Part shown: positions 63,577 through 64,000 of the stretch, one piece after another
Numbering within the stretch: position 1 is the stretch's first letter
Layout: each line of letters begins with the position of its first letter
Origin: Pelecanus crispus
Lineage: Eukaryota > Chordata > Aves > Pelecaniformes > Pelecanidae
Length of the DNA: 64,000 nt
Direction of reading: 5' to 3'
NCBI RefSeq assembly: GCF_030463565.1
Contig: NC_134675.1
Location: 17,691,862 to 17,755,861, forward strand
Program-made: the position numbers and the translations under genes
The notes under the pieces: model-generated
Told to the model about the DNA's origin: nothing
Database searches by the model: none
Seen by the model: only the letters and a program-made list of their open reading frames with translations

Positions 63577-63971
63577 GTAATAATAATAATAGTAATAATA
63601 ATAATATACAAAGCAAGTGATGCACAATGCAATTGCTCACCACCCGCCGACCGATACCCAGACAGTTCCTGAGCAGCGATCGCTGCTCCCCGGCCAACCC
63701 CGCACAGTTTATATACTGAGCATGACGTCATATGGTATGGAATAGCCCTTTGGTCAGTTTGGATCAACTATTCTGGCTGTGCCCCCTCCCAGCTTCTTGT
63801 GCACCTGGCAGAGCCTGGGAAGCTGAAAAGTCCTTGACTAGCATAAGCAGTACTTAGCAACAACTAAAACATCAGTGTGTTATCAACATTCTTCTCATCC
63901 TAAATCCAAACCACAGCACTATGCCAGCTACTAGGAAGAAAATTAACTCTATCCCAGCCGAAACCAGGACA
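63370..63971 (-). mobile_element. Solo LTR of the ERVL-like family, TSD GTAGC
   Basis: 602 bp from TGTCGTGGTTT to AACCAGGACA on plus, flanked by GTAGC at 63365-63369 and 63972-63976. It contains an AAT/ATT microsatellite at 63546-63605, TATA-like TTTATATA at 63708-63715 and TGACGTCA at 63723-63730. It is in the same orientation as HOOK3. Confidence 0.95.
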
Positions 63972-64000
63972 GTAGCACAGAGTGCAAAGTGCCATTGTGA

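Noticed and set aside
1..64000. tRNA, rRNA, CRISPR arrays or bacterial-type operons
   Set aside because: No cloverleaf, rRNA core or regularly spaced direct repeats were seen. The window is typical vertebrate intron and retroelement DNA.

Overview
This is a bird genome window. It contains many CR1 LINEs with the octamer 3' end built on ATTCTATG, several families of avian LTR retroelements, and the 3' half of one vertebrate gene on the minus strand. The exact species or order cannot be read from the sequence. Nothing bacterial (operon, CRISPR array, plasmid or phage) is present.

The only host gene I can support is HOOK3, a dynein-dynactin adaptor. It runs right to left. Thirteen coding exons between 60060 and 14709 (minus) join in consistent phases with GT/AG splice sites. 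They encode the last 458 residues, equivalent to residues 261-718, ending at the same C-terminus as the 718-residue vertebrate protein. The N-terminal Hook domain exons lie beyond the right edge. The region to the left of the stop codon (about 10.6-14.7 kb) is AT-rich and is probably 3' UTR and downstream sequence.

Layout from left to right. (a) 1-9.2 kb: stacked CR1 elements, including a young CR1 (about 3715-7540) with an intact 933-codon endonuclease/reverse-transcriptase ORF2, inserted into an older CR1. (b) 9.45-10.6 kb: a CR1 fragment and an LTR. (c) 10.6-14.7 kb: sequence downstream of HOOK3. (d) 14.7-27.4 kb: HOOK3 exons M to H with intronic CR1 copies and two solo LTRs. (e) 27.4-36.1 kb: an ERVL-like endogenous retrovirus on the minus strand, with a CR1 nested in it and a mosaic 5' part. 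(f) 36.3-43.6 kb: exons G, F, E and D, a foldback LTR, a CR1 and further LTRs. (g) 43.9-48.8 kb: a minus-strand CR1 with two LTRs inserted. (h) 48.1-54.6 kb: a nearly identical inverted copy of part of the retrovirus. (i) 55.6-62.7 kb: exons C, B and A, with a CR1 immediately upstream of exon A. (j) 63.4-64.0 kb: a solo LTR.

The most notable structure is a pair of about 6.5 kb inverted arms (27434-33936 and 48090-54614) placed symmetrically in two HOOK3 introns. They enclose four exons totalling 387 nt, a multiple of three. Other notable points are a CR1 lineage that appears to carry a transduced 3' tail, an ORF1 esterase domain that has lost its catalytic His in the otherwise intact young CR1, a foldback LTR, and a perfect 28-nt palindrome at a CR1 junction. 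I found no wholly new gene system. The window is best read as a host gene densely colonised by retroelements.
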